In this document: positions 1-8,081 of the stretch, piece by piece | How the letters are laid out: each line of letters opens with the position of its first letter | Position numbering within the stretch: the stretch's first letter is position 1 | Assembly (NCBI GenBank): GCA_016787575.1 | Contig: JAEUUO010000023.1 | Location: forward strand, 1-64,000 | DNA from: Saprospiraceae bacterium | GTDB taxonomy: Bacteria; Bacteroidota; Bacteroidia; Chitinophagales; Saprospiraceae | Direction of reading: 5' to 3' | DNA length: 64,000 nt | Translations under genes and position numbers: made by a program | Notes under the pieces: generated by a model | The model's input: only the letters and a program-made list of their open reading frames with translations | The model's database searches: none | What the model was told of the DNA's origin: nothing

Positions 1-133
1 ATTTGATTATATCGAAAGATGGTATAATACTCATAGAAAACACAGTTCGATTAACTTTATGAGTCCATTACAGAAAAATCAATTATTATCTAACCGACTA
101 GAGGCTTAGCTTTTGTGTCCGGTTTTTTGAGCA
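1..133 (+). mobile_element. Right end of an IS3-family insertion sequence (partial)
   Basis: The transposase tail is followed by TTTTGTGTCCGGTTTTTTGA and then GCA ending at 133. IS3-family elements normally end 5'-TG...CA-3', and the transposase usually stops close to the right inverted repeat. The reverse complement of the segment ending at 133 starts TGCTCAAAAAACCGGACAC, so this is a reasonable guess for the right terminal repeat. The left end is outside the window, so neither the terminal inverted repeat nor a target-site duplication can be confirmed. Confidence 0.45.
2..109 (+). CDS. IS3-family transposase (OrfB), C-terminal tail, cut by window edge
   Basis: Frame 2 reads 35 residues and a TAG stop: FDYIERWYNTHRKHSSINFM followed by SPLQKNQLLSNRLEA. 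The pattern YIERWYNxxRxHSSINFxSP is typical of the C-terminus of the DDE integrase-like OrfB of IS3-family insertion sequences, where the conserved YN..R.H...ny.sP stretch follows the catalytic Glu. The rest lies to the left of the window, so it cannot be said whether the transposase is intact. The reading frame is open to the edge and ends cleanly, which suits an intact or recently intact element. No promoter or start can be assigned. Confidence 0.8.
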   Translation, partial: FDYIERWYNTHRKHSSINFMSPLQKNQLLSNRLEA

Positions 134-144
134 ATTCCAAACAG

Positions 145-200
145 AGCCCAACAGTCTATAAGTCCAACCGTCTAACAGCCTATTAGTCCAATAGTCAAAA
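145..200 (+). repeat. In-register octamer array, 7 units (AGTCYAAC-like)
   Basis: The tetramer AGTC or a one-base variant recurs exactly every 8 bases at 145, 153, 161, 169, 177, 185 and 193. The units are AGCCCAAC, AGTCTATA, AGTCCAAC, CGTCTAAC, AGCCTATT, AGTCCAAT and AGTCAAAA, with no indels. It lies between the end of the IS3 transposase and the pheT promoter. It contains no ORF and is a member of the family of 7/8-base word arrays seen elsewhere in this window. Confidence 0.7.
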
Positions 201-244
201 TGGACTTTCCCCTTCCAATGCTACCATGAACTCAAATTCTAGTT

Positions 245-252
245 TAATTTTG
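245..252 (+). promoter_or_regulatory. -7 promoter box TAATTTTG of pheT
   Basis: Exact match to the Bacteroidota -7 consensus TAnnTTTG, with 20 nt between its last base and the pheT ATG. No convincing -33 TTG is seen at the usual spacing. Confidence 0.6.
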
Positions 253-272
253 CCCTTCATTTTCAATAATTT

Positions 273-2714
273 ATGCGCATTTCACTAAATTGGTTAAGGC
301 AGTACATCGACATTTCGGAAAGCGTGGAGGAATTGGCAGATATTCTGACATCATTGGGATTAGAAGTAGAAAGTGTTGAGACAGTTGAAGAGCTCAAAGG
401 TGGACTTAAAAATATTGTAGTTGCTGAAATAGTAGAATGCTGGAAACATCCGAATGCGGACCGTTTGCATCTCACAAAAGTGAATCCAGGAAATGGAGAA
501 ATTTTACAAGTCGTGTGTGGAGCACCGAATGTTGCTGCAGGCCAAAAAGTGTTTCTTGCACAAGTTGGGGCAAGCATCTTCCCTAAAAAAGGAGACCCTT
601 TTGTAATAAAAGCCGGTAAGATTCGAGGGGAAGTTTCTGAAGGCATGCTGTGTGCCGAAGATGAACTGGGATTGAGCGAAAATCATGAAGGCTTGTTGCT
701 TTTGGATTCAAATGCCATTCCAGGAACTCCCGCAGCTGATTATCTGAAATTAAAAACAGACGTTTATTTTGAAATTGGACTCACCCCTAACCGGGCTGAT
801 GCCACGAGTCATTTGGGAGTAGCCAGGGATTTATTGGCTTGGTACCGGGTTCATAAAGATCCTGCAAAACAACTTCGCCAAATTGAATTGGGATCTTTGG
901 ATATGGAGATTCAAGGCCATGAAATGAAGGTGCAGGTTTTAAACCCTGTTTTATGTCCACGTTACAGTGGAATCTGTATTTCTGGAATTGAAGTTAAAGA
1001 ATCACCGGATTGGTTGCAAAAAGCCATCCGCAGTATGGATTTAAACCCCATAAACAATGTGGTTGATGTAACAAATTATATTTTATATGAATTGGGTCAA
1101 CCTTTGCATGCCTTTGATTATGATCAAATTAAAAATCACAGCATAATTGTAGATACCCTGGATGCCGATACAAAATTTGTCACTTTAGATGGAGTCGAAC
1201 GATCTTTGCGTTCTAATGATTTGATGATTTGTGATGGAGAGAAAAAAGGTTTATGCATTGCAGGAGTTTTTGGAGGATTAAATTCAGGAATCAGTGAATT
1301 AACAACTACAATTTTTTTAGAATCAGCTCATTTCAATGCAAGTACGGTTCGAAAGTCAAGCATGGCTCATAATTTAAGAACGCAGTCTGCACGTTGTTTT
1401 GAAAAAGGATCGGATCCAAATTTAACAATTTATGCTTTGCAACGAGCATGCTATCTTTTAAAGAAAACATGTGAAGCTCAAATCAGCTCAAATTTGATAG
1501 ATTTATATCCGGTGCCAATTCAAGCTGCTAAAATAAAAATGAATGTAAACCAAGCTATTCAATTATCGGGAATGAATTTGGATCTGGATAAATTGAAACA
1601 GGTTTTGTTTGCATTGAATATGGAATTGGAAGATTTACAAGATGGTTTTATAAATGTTTTTGTTCCAACCAATAAACCCGATGTGTTGCGAATGCCGGAC
1701 GTGGTGGAAGAGGTATGTCGTGTTTATGGATTTGAAAATATTCCCATTCCTGAAAAAATGCAGATTTCATTTCCTAAAAATGAAGATTCCTTATATACTA
1801 TCAGAAAGGAAATTGCCGGATTCTTAAGTGCAAATAATTTGCAGGAAATTATGAGCTTGTCTTTAATGCGTTCCGGAATTTGCAATCAATCAGGTTTGTT
1901 TCGGGAAGAAGATTTGGTGATCATACACAATACCTCCAATATTCATTTGAATGCAATGAAACCAAGTATTTGTTTTGGTGGACTGGAAGCCATTCAATAC
2001 AACAGCAACCGCCAACAAACAGATCTGTCATTTTATGAAATGGCAAAATCGTATGTTCGGAAAGGAGATCGGATTCAGGAAAAAGCAAAATTAGGAATTT
2101 GGTTATGTGGTTTGCAAAATGCTGCACTGTGGTCCGATCCCAAGCCAGCATCACAAAATTTTTATCAAATCAAAGCTGTAATTGAAAGCATCTTGCACCG
2201 ATTGCAGTTTCCAATTCCAACATTCGAATCAATTGAAAATAAAAATGTGTTTGAATGGGGTCTTGAATACAAATCTGAAACTACAGAAATCATACAATTT
2301 GGAAAATTGCAATCAAAGCTGCTTGCAATTTTTGATATTAAAAAGGAAGTCTTTTACGCTGAAATAGATCTGGAAGCATTGGCTGCAATGATTTCAAATA
2401 AACCAGCAGTGTTTACAGAGTTTAGTAAATTCTTGCCGATTAAAAGAGATCTGGCTTTGATTCTTGATCAATCTGTAAATTTCAGTGAGTTGCAAACTAT
2501 TGCATACAAACATTCAAAAAATTTATTAAAATCCGTTCAGCTGTTTGATATTTATGAGAATGCAGAACAAATAGGATCTGGTAAAAAATCTTATGCCTTA
2601 AGTTTTACTTTTGAAAACCATGACCGGCAAATGAGCAGCGAAGAAATGGAAACACTAATGAATGAACTCATTTTAATTTATAAGAAAGAGGTAAATGCAA
2701 TTGTAAGGCAATAG
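273..2714 (+). CDS. pheT: Phenylalanine--tRNA ligase beta subunit
   Basis: Beta subunit of the (alpha beta)2 cytoplasmic enzyme that charges tRNA-Phe; the catalytic alpha subunit (pheS) is not in this window. The 813 residues have the usual order: an N-terminal MRISLNWLRQYIDI start, an EMAP/OB-type tRNA-binding domain (about 40-150, with VCGAPNV and CAEDELGL), the B3/B4 editing-type domain (about 210-390, with HAFDYDQI and MICDGE), B5 (about 405-480), the inactive catalytic-like core, and a C-terminal ferredoxin-fold anticodon-binding domain (about 720-813, FLPIKRDLALILD to the end). Length is normal for the bacterial family. The ATG at 273 matches the conserved N-terminus and has a TAATTTTG box 20 nt upstream. 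It converges with the M50 protease gene; both stops are followed by octamer arrays. Confidence 0.96.
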   Translation: MRISLNWLRQYIDISESVEELADILTSLGLEVESVETVEELKGGLKNIVVAEIVECWKHPNADRLHLTKVNPGNGEILQVVCGAPNVAAGQKVFLAQVGASIFPKKGDPFVIKAGKIRGEVSEGMLCAEDELGLSENHEGLLLLDSNAIPGTPAADYLKLKTDVYFEIGLTPNRADATSHLGVARDLLAWYRVHKDPAKQLRQIELGSLDMEIQGHEMKVQVLNPVLCPRYSGICISGIEVKESPDWLQKAIRSMDLNPINNVVDVTNYILYELGQPLHAFDYDQIKNHSIIVDTLDADTKFVTLDGVERSLRSNDLMICDGEKKGLCIAGVFGGLNSGISELTTTIFLESAHFNASTVRKSSMAHNLRTQSARCFEKGSDPNLTIYALQRACYLLKKTCEAQISSNLIDLYPVPIQAAKIKMNVNQAIQLSGMNLDLDKLKQVLFALNMELEDLQDGFINVFVPTNKPDVLRMPDVVEEVCRVYGFENIPIPEKMQISFPKNEDSLYTIRKEIAGFLSANNLQEIMSLSLMRSGICNQSGLFREEDLVIIHNTSNIHLNAMKPSICFGGLEAIQYNSNRQQTDLSFYEMAKSYVRKGDRIQEKAKLGIWLCGLQNAALWSDPKPASQNFYQIKAVIESILHRLQFPIPTFESIENKNVFEWGLEYKSETTEIIQFGKLQSKLLAIFDIKKEVFYAEIDLEALAAMISNKPAVFTEFSKFLPIKRDLALILDQSVNFSELQTIAYKHSKNLLKSVQLFDIYENAEQIGSGKKSYALSFTFENHDRQMSSEEMETLMNELILIYKKEVNAIVRQ

Positions 2715-2716
2715 AT

Positions 2717-2756
2717 AAAGATGCAAAGTGGAAAAGATGCAAGGATGCAAAGAGGC
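2717..2756 (+). repeat. Octamer array just after the pheT stop (AAAGATGC-like, 5 units)
   Basis: Two bases after the pheT stop come five in-register octamers: AAAGATGC, AAAGTGGA, AAAGATGC, AAGGATGC and AAAGAGGC (2717-2756), with no indels. It is purine-rich in the sense of pheT and would form the proximal 3' UTR of the transcript. No stem-loop with a T-tail is seen, so it does not look like a classical intrinsic terminator. Confidence 0.75.
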
Positions 2757-2760
2757 ATTG

Positions 2761-2808
2761 TCCTCCTCTCCTTTTGTCTTCTTTTCTTTCTCTCCACTTT
2801 TCCGCTTC
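2761..2808 (-). repeat. Octamer array just after the M50 protease stop (6 units)
   Basis: On the plus strand six octamers all begin TC: TCCTCCTC, TCCTTTTG, TCTTCTTT, TCTTTCTC, TCCACTTT and TCCGCTTC, filling 2761-2808 exactly up to the stop of the convergent M50 gene at 2809. In the sense of that gene they read GAAGCGGA, AAAGTGGA, GAGAAAGA, AAAGAAGA, CAAAAGGA and GAGGAGGA. The unit AAAGTGGA also occurs in the array after pheT. Each convergent gene therefore has its own purine-rich octamer 3' tail, separated by only 4 bases. Confidence 0.7.
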
Positions 2809-3894
2809 CTAGTTTTCCATATCAATAAGCTGTTGAATGCTTTCCTGATCTAGTACTCCAACTACAGAGTCTGCTTCAGTTACCAAAATTAAATTGGTTT
2901 GCCCTCGCAAAGCATACAGTGCGTGTGCAATGGAAGTGCTTGAATTTAAACTCAAAATTTTTGGTTGATAAATTTCTGAGATTCTTGTTTCAGGATTTAG
3001 TTTATAGGTTTCTTTTATTGCTTTTGCAGAAACGGTACCGCAATATTGACCATACAGATTGATTACCATAAAATGACGATTGGTTTGATGCATTATAAAA
3101 TCGTAGGCATCTTTAACTGTAGTATAATCCGTAAAACTGTGGAAGTCTTTTCGATAGCAATCTTGAATGGTTTTATTTTTTAGAACACTGTCCAGAGCGA
3201 CACTTTTATATTCCTGGGTGGCGTTCAAAAATATAAATACACCAATTATAGCAAGTGTATATGCTTCATAATACAAACCAACTATAATTAAAATAACACA
3301 AATAATTTGCCCGACAATTGAAGCGATGCGAGTTGCTTTCAATCGACCGAATCCCATTGCAAGTAATGCCCGCAAAACCCGTCCACCATCCATCGGAAAT
3401 GCAGGAATCATATTAAAAACCACCAGCATGATATTGGAGATCATCAATAAAGGCAAAAAGCCTCTCCAATTGGAAAAATCAAGATTTTGAAAATTTTCCA
3501 TGCTAAAAAATGGAGTTCCATAGAGGCTCAGCAAACTTATAAAAACTACAATTGCAATTATGATATTTACCATAGGACCCATGACGGCAATGATTAATTC
3601 CTGAATGGGTTTTTCAGGCATGTTGCGTAAGCGAGCAACCCCTCCTATGGGTAATAAGATAATATCCTCTGTACGGATGCCATAGCGTTGGGCGGTCAGT
3701 GCATGTCCGAATTCATGCAAGACCACACAAAAAAACATGGCCAATACAAAACAGATTTCAATAAAAATAGCTTCATAGCCTGCTCCTTGTGAAAAAGCAT
3801 TTGATGCTACATAGACTAATATCAATATAAAGGTCCAATGGATTTTTACCGGAATTTTGGCAAAAGTCCCGACTTGCCAGGCTTGTTCAAACAT
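2809..3894 (-). CDS. Site-2-type M50 family metalloprotease with CBS-like C-terminus
   Basis: Polytopic zinc protease of the S2P/SpoIVFB group, which cleaves substrates within or near the membrane. The metal-binding motif HEFGH is at residues 60-64 in a hydrophobic segment, and the second motif NMIPAFPMDGG (161-171) supplies the third ligand Asp169. The first 220 residues contain about six hydrophobic segments. The last 125 residues are soluble and resemble a degenerate CBS pair (MVINLYGQYCGTVSA, LILVTEADSVVGVLD). The M50-plus-CBS layout and 361 aa are normal for this subgroup. It follows the acyl-CoA dehydrogenase gene by 8 bp on the same strand, so the two are probably co-transcribed. The substrate is unknown. 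Confidence 0.88.
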   Translation of the reverse strand: MFEQAWQVGTFAKIPVKIHWTFILILVYVASNAFSQGAGYEAIFIEICFVLAMFFCVVLHEFGHALTAQRYGIRTEDIILLPIGGVARLRNMPEKPIQELIIAVMGPMVNIIIAIVVFISLLSLYGTPFFSMENFQNLDFSNWRGFLPLLMISNIMLVVFNMIPAFPMDGGRVLRALLAMGFGRLKATRIASIVGQIICVILIIVGLYYEAYTLAIIGVFIFLNATQEYKSVALDSVLKNKTIQDCYRKDFHSFTDYTTVKDAYDFIMHQTNRHFMVINLYGQYCGTVSAKAIKETYKLNPETRISEIYQPKILSLNSSTSIAHALYALRGQTNLILVTEADSVVGVLDQESIQQLIDMEN

Positions 3895-3902
3895 AGTTTT
3901 AT

Positions 3903-5072
3903 TTATTCAATCCACATGGGTTGATACAATTGTCCCGATAGGATTGCTCTTGATATAACAATGCGTTGCACCTCAGAAGTTCCTTCATAGATCTGCGTAA
4001 TTTTAGCATCGCGCATTAAGCGTTCCACATGGTACTCTTTTACAAAACCATAACCACCATGTATTTGTACAGCTTCCACGGTATGGCGCATGGCCACATC
4101 CGAGGCAAATAATTTGGCCATGGCAGCAGCTGTACCAAAATCAAGACCCATGTCCTTCATCCAGGCAGCACGCAAAACCATGAGACGGGCTGCTTCAATT
4201 TCTGTTGCCATATCGGCCAATTTAAATGCTATAGCCTGGTGGTTGGATATAGGTTTGCCAAAGGTTTTGCGCTCCTTGCTGTAATTTAATGCCAGTTCGT
4301 AAGCTCCTGAAGCGATTCCCAATGCCTGGGAAGCAATTCCAATGCGACCACCGGTCAAAGTTTTCATGGCAAATTTGAACCCGTCTCCCGGAGGGCCCAA
4401 TAAATTTTCCTTTGGGACGATCACATCATTGTACATGATACTGGTGGTATCAGACGAGCGAATCCCTAATTTATCCTCTTTATTGCCAATACTTACGCCA
4501 TTCCAGCCGGCCTCAACAATAAAAGTACAAATACCTCTGCTACCTGCTTCCGGATTGGCCTGAGCCATAACCAGATGCAAGCTGGAACTACCTCCATTGG
4601 TAATCCAGTTTTTAGTACCGTTGAGCAGGTAATGGTCACCTTTATCTTCGGCAGTTGTTTTTTGACTTGTGGCATCGCTGCCAGCTTCAGGCTCAGATAA
4701 ACAAAACGAACCGATCCATTCACCACTGGTCAACCGGGGCAGGTATTTTTGTTTTTGTTCTTCGGTTCCCATTTTCTCCAATCCCCAACAAACCAGACTG
4801 TTATTTACGGACATGATCACCGAGCACGAATTGTCGATTTTACTGATTTCCTCCATCGCCAGCACATATGAAATGGTATCCATTCCGCCTCCACCGTATT
4901 CAGGAGAGACCATCATCCCCAAAAAGCCCATTTCTGCCATTTTCTGAACCTGCTCTTTGGGAAACTGCATTTTGGCATCCCGTTCTATAACCCCAGGTAG
5001 TAATTCCCTACGGGCAAAGTCCCTGGCAGCATCTCGTACGGCTAGCTGTTCTTCGGTCAATGTAAAATACAT
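3903..5072 (-). CDS. Acyl-CoA dehydrogenase (short/medium-chain type)
   Basis: FAD flavoprotein catalysing alpha,beta-dehydrogenation of acyl-CoA, passing electrons to electron-transfer flavoprotein. The 389 residues are the usual length. Visible are the N-terminal helical domain (about 1-115), the middle beta domain with signature FCLSEPEAGSDA (about 129-140) and WITNGG, and the C-terminal domain with QIHGGYGF and the catalytic-base motif IYEGTSEVQR (Glu363). This Glu position is that of short/medium-chain butyryl-CoA dehydrogenase-like enzymes; the actual chain length cannot be read from sequence. The ATG at 5072 is preceded by TATCTTCG (minus strand 5095-5088), one mismatch from the TAnnTTTG box. 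The M50 protease gene follows 8 bp downstream. Confidence 0.93.
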   Translation of the reverse strand: MYFTLTEEQLAVRDAARDFARRELLPGVIERDAKMQFPKEQVQKMAEMGFLGMMVSPEYGGGGMDTISYVLAMEEISKIDNSCSVIMSVNNSLVCWGLEKMGTEEQKQKYLPRLTSGEWIGSFCLSEPEAGSDATSQKTTAEDKGDHYLLNGTKNWITNGGSSSLHLVMAQANPEAGSRGICTFIVEAGWNGVSIGNKEDKLGIRSSDTTSIMYNDVIVPKENLLGPPGDGFKFAMKTLTGGRIGIASQALGIASGAYELALNYSKERKTFGKPISNHQAIAFKLADMATEIEAARLMVLRAAWMKDMGLDFGTAAAMAKLFASDVAMRHTVEAVQIHGGYGFVKEYHVERLMRDAKITQIYEGTSEVQRIVISRAILSGQLYQPMWIE

Positions 5073-5087
5073 GGATTAAAATTTTTG

Positions 5088-5095
5088 CGAAGATA
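5088..5095 (-). promoter_or_regulatory. Possible -7 box TATCTTCG before the acyl-CoA dehydrogenase gene
   Basis: On the minus strand this reads TATCTTCG, one mismatch from TAnnTTTG, 15 nt before the ATG. It is the best candidate in the gap; no clear -33 element is seen. Confidence 0.35.
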
Positions 5096-5253
5096 CTAAA
5101 AGGCTGGGAGGCTGATGTAAAATTGGACGGGGAAGAAATAAGGGATAAGCTAATGGCTAGGTTTATGGACTGTAAGTACTATTTCACAAAACCCAAAAGT
5201 TAAATTCCTTACAATGGTTTTTAGATACTATTTAAAATTTAGAATTTTTTTCT

Positions 5254-6201
5254 TCAATACTTCTTATTCCTCTCCCAATAATTCTGTGCTTCGATTTCTT
5301 CTAACACATTTAGATAATTTTTATAACGAACTTCACTGATAATTCCGGCCAGCATTTTTTCTTTTACGGCACAGTCTGGTTCGTTGCGATGGGTACATTG
5401 AGAGCCAAATTTACAGGATGTTGATGCTTCAAAAAATTCGCGGTAATTGTGTGCCACATCCATAATTTCCAGATTGTTAAATGACAGCGATTTAATCCCG
5501 GGTGTATCAATAATAAATGTTTGTTCATTTACCGGAAACATTTCTGCGAAAGTGGTTGTGTGAATTCCTTTGCCACTATATCCAGACAACTGGCTGGTTT
5601 TTAAATTTAAATCTGGTTGCAAGTTGTTAATTATAGATGATTTGCCAACACCCGATTGTCCGGAAAGCAAGTTTACTTTTCCTTGTATGCATTGTTTTAA
5701 TTCTGCAATGCCGGTTTGGTCTTTGGATGAAACAGCTAAAACCTTATAACCAATTGTTTCATACAAATTTTTAATATCTAAGAAAATCATTCGATCAACT
5801 TCTGTATAGATATCCCATTTGTTAAAAACAATAATGACCGGAATATTTTGGGGCTCAGTAGTCAATAAAAAACGATCAATAAATCCTGCTTTCAGATCGG
5901 GTTCGCGAATGCTGGTAATTAAAATTGCCTGGTCAATATTGCAAGCAATTAAATGCAATTGCATGCGGGATTTTGGCGATTGCCGGGCGATGTAATTTTT
6001 ACGGGGGAGAACGGATTTGATTAAGCCATTGATTTCATCTTCCAGTTCGACTTCTACTTCATCACCTACTGCAACCGGATTGGTTAGATTTTCTTTGTCC
6101 AATTTTAATTTTCCAACAATTCGGCTGGGTATGGTTTTTTGTATTTCTTTCACATAAACTTCATACCAACTTCCGGTTGAGCGAAAAATCAATCCATGCA
6201 T
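5254..6201 (-). CDS. rsgA: Ribosome small-subunit-dependent GTPase A
   Basis: Circularly permuted GTPase that acts in late 30S ribosomal subunit maturation. The order is N-terminal OB-fold (1-70), G4 NKWD (127-130), G1/P-loop GQSGVGKSS (181-189), G3 DTPG (232-235) and a C-terminal zinc site CX5CXHX5C (Cys263, Cys269, His271, Cys277). This permuted G4-G1-G3 order together with the zinc site is diagnostic of RsgA/YjeQ. The 315 aa and the start MHGLIFRSTGSWYEV match the family. The ATG at 6201 is only 1 bp after the stop of the upstream GGGP synthase gene, so the two are almost certainly translated from one mRNA. Confidence 0.96.
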   Translation of the reverse strand: MHGLIFRSTGSWYEVYVKEIQKTIPSRIVGKLKLDKENLTNPVAVGDEVEVELEDEINGLIKSVLPRKNYIARQSPKSRMQLHLIACNIDQAILITSIREPDLKAGFIDRFLLTTEPQNIPVIIVFNKWDIYTEVDRMIFLDIKNLYETIGYKVLAVSSKDQTGIAELKQCIQGKVNLLSGQSGVGKSSIINNLQPDLNLKTSQLSGYSGKGIHTTTFAEMFPVNEQTFIIDTPGIKSLSFNNLEIMDVAHNYREFFEASTSCKFGSQCTHRNEPDCAVKEKMLAGIISEVRYKNYLNVLEEIEAQNYWERNKKY

Positions 6202-6202
6202 T

Positions 6203-6970
6203 TCAGGATCTTTTAACTTGAAGCGGTGATTGGTTTTTTACCAATTGCGCGATAGATTTTATTTGGTGTGGATCTTCTTCAAATAAATTTCCTACCACGA
6301 TAACATCTGCTCCGGCTTGTAATATTGAATGAGCTGTTTCTGCATCCCTAATTCCACCTCCTACAAAGAGAGGTAAACGGATGTGATCACTTATTTTTTT
6401 GATCATCGGTTCCGGTACAGGTTTTCTAGCCCCACTGCCGGCATCCAAATAAAGCAATTGCATATTTAGCAGTTCGCCGGCCATGGCTGTAGCCAATGCA
6501 ATGTCAGTTTTGTTTGCAGGTATCGGCTGGGTTTGACTGATATAGGCTGCAGTGTTGGACTGCGCTCCGTCAATCAACAAATAAGCAGTAGCTAGCACTT
6601 CGAGTTGGCTGGCTTTGAGGCGCATGGCAGATTCTACATGTTTACCAATCAGATAATCTGGATTTCTTCCAGAAAGTAATGACAACAACAAGATGGCGTC
6701 TGCTCCGGAATGTATTTGTTGCCCATTTCCTGGAAAAAGTATGATCGGTATATTGGTCATTTCACGGATCAGTTTGATGGTTTCATCCATCCGATCTTGC
6801 AGGATCAAACTGCCACCGAGGAAAAAGTAATCCACATCCTGTTGATTGGATAATAATAGGGTCTGCTCTAAATTTTTTAATTTTAAATAATCCGGATCAA
6901 TTAATACAGCCAAGCTTTTAATCCCAAGTGATTTCTTTTTTAAAATTCCCTTTAATAGCTGTCTGGACAT
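6203..6970 (-). CDS. Geranylgeranylglyceryl/heptaprenylglyceryl phosphate synthase (GGGPS/PcrB family)
   Basis: TIM-barrel prenyltransferase joining a polyprenyl diphosphate to sn-glycerol-1-phosphate, the first ether-lipid step in archaea. Bacteroidota homologues form a bacterial branch, and characterised members use geranylgeranyl diphosphate; that precedent, not this sequence, is the basis for the substrate. Visible motifs are LIDPDY (23-28), GGS (52-54), LFPGNG (78-83), YLDAGSGA (174-181) and the phosphate-binding GGGIR (204-208) followed by ADVIVVGN. The 255 aa fit the group. It is preceded by trhO (46 bp gap) and abuts rsgA (1 bp gap). HMG-CoA reductase and IPP isomerase, which supply isoprenoid precursors, lie about 3 kb away on the other strand. 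The lipid product in this organism is unknown. Confidence 0.9.
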   Translation of the reverse strand: MSRQLLKGILKKKSLGIKSLAVLIDPDYLKLKNLEQTLLLSNQQDVDYFFLGGSLILQDRMDETIKLIREMTNIPIILFPGNGQQIHSGADAILLLSLLSGRNPDYLIGKHVESAMRLKASQLEVLATAYLLIDGAQSNTAAYISQTQPIPANKTDIALATAMAGELLNMQLLYLDAGSGARKPVPEPMIKKISDHIRLPLFVGGGIRDAETAHSILQAGADVIVVGNLFEEDPHQIKSIAQLVKNQSPLQVKRS

Positions 6971-7016
6971 GTATTTAATTTAGAGTGCATTCTGAATTTT
7001 GGTTTTTTTAAAAACA

Positions 7017-8066
7017 TCATTCACTTAAATTGAGTGCTTCATCTTTACCCAAAGCTTTATAACGTCCTTTTGAAAATTTGCTCCCGTTAAATTCCAATGT
7101 TGGTTTTATTTGTTCCTGTGTTATAGCATCCAATTTGATAAAGTCTGCACAGCGCTTCGAGCAACATGCTTCGTATTTAATGGCACATTCCGGACATTGA
7201 ATAAACAAAATGTGACATTGATCGTTTTTACAATTGATGTGGTGATCACATACAGTTCCGCATTGATGACAATGGCTGATTACAGTGTCTGTAATTCGTT
7301 CACCCAGTCGTTCGTCAAAAACAAAGTTTTTTCCTAAAAATTTGTTTTCAAGATTTTGAGATTGCACTTGTCGGGCATATTCAATAATGCCACCATTTAA
7401 TTGAAATACATTTTTGTACCCTTTGTATTTCATGTATGCGCTGGCTTTTTCACAGCGGATGCCTCCAGTGCAATACATGAGTATGTTTTTATCTTGCTGA
7501 GCTTTTAATTGTTCTGCTATGATTGGCAATGATTCGCGAAAGGTAACAACATCAGGTGTAATCGCATTTTCAAAATGGCCGATTTCTGATTCATAATGAT
7601 TGCGCATATCAACGATTACAGTATCCGGATGATTGCACAATTCGTTAAATGCAGCTGCATCCAAATGAACGCCGCATTGCGTTGCATCAAATGCAGGATC
7701 TTCAATACCATCTGCCACAATCTTTTTACGGTGTTTAATAATTAATTTAAAGAACGATTTACCATCATCTTCAATCGCATAATTAAGACGGATCCCTTTT
7801 AAAAATTCAATTTCATTGATAAGTTGTTTAAAAGCATCGAGGTTTTTATCAGGTATTGAAATCTGTGCATTAATTCCTTCAAAAGCAAGGTAGATTCTTC
7901 CCAGTGTTCCCAGGTCATCCAGTTTTTCGAATAAATAATTTCTAAAAAAATCTGGATTTAGTATTTTACAATATTTATAAAACGAAATGGTAATGCGATG
8001 CTCTTCACTCTTGCGCATTTTTTCAATTAAAACATCGCGATTGATGGTATTGTAAAGCTTTCTCAT
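7017..8066 (-). CDS. trhO: tRNA uridine(34) hydroxylase, rhodanese-type
   Basis: TrhO (YceA) performs oxygen-dependent 5-hydroxylation of U34 in certain tRNAs. The 349 residues show the N-terminal ferredoxin-like region (about 25-115, with GRIYLAFEGINAQIS), a rhodanese domain (about 130-240) with active loop CTGGIRCEKA (catalytic Cys199), and a C-terminal cysteine-rich tail (CHQCGTVCDHHINCKNDQC and more Cys) typical of the family. The ATG at 8066 is only 7 nt from an exact -7 box (8074-8081), so the mRNA may have almost no 5' leader. The promoter overlaps the stop codon of the upstream S8 protease gene. GGGPS and rsgA follow closely downstream and may share the transcript. Confidence 0.93.
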   Translation of the reverse strand: MRKLYNTINRDVLIEKMRKSEEHRITISFYKYCKILNPDFFRNYLFEKLDDLGTLGRIYLAFEGINAQISIPDKNLDAFKQLINEIEFLKGIRLNYAIEDDGKSFFKLIIKHRKKIVADGIEDPAFDATQCGVHLDAAAFNELCNHPDTVIVDMRNHYESEIGHFENAITPDVVTFRESLPIIAEQLKAQQDKNILMYCTGGIRCEKASAYMKYKGYKNVFQLNGGIIEYARQVQSQNLENKFLGKNFVFDERLGERITDTVISHCHQCGTVCDHHINCKNDQCHILFIQCPECAIKYEACCSKRCADFIKLDAITQEQIKPTLEFNGSKFSKGRYKALGKDEALNLSE

Positions 8067-8073
8067 ATTTTAG

Positions 8074-8081
8074 CAAACTTA
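8074..8081 (-). promoter_or_regulatory. -7 promoter box TAAGTTTG of trhO
   Basis: Exact TAnnTTTG on the minus strand with only 7 nt between its last base and the trhO ATG, implying an extremely short or absent 5' leader. It overlaps the TAA stop (8079-8081) of the upstream S8 protease gene. Confidence 0.55.

Noticed and set aside
263..646. 127-codon minus-strand ORF inside pheT
   Set aside because: Antisense to a well-conserved gene; codon pattern is a shadow of pheT. The same applies to other long antisense ORFs in dnaE, gyrB, uvrA and the T9SS genes.
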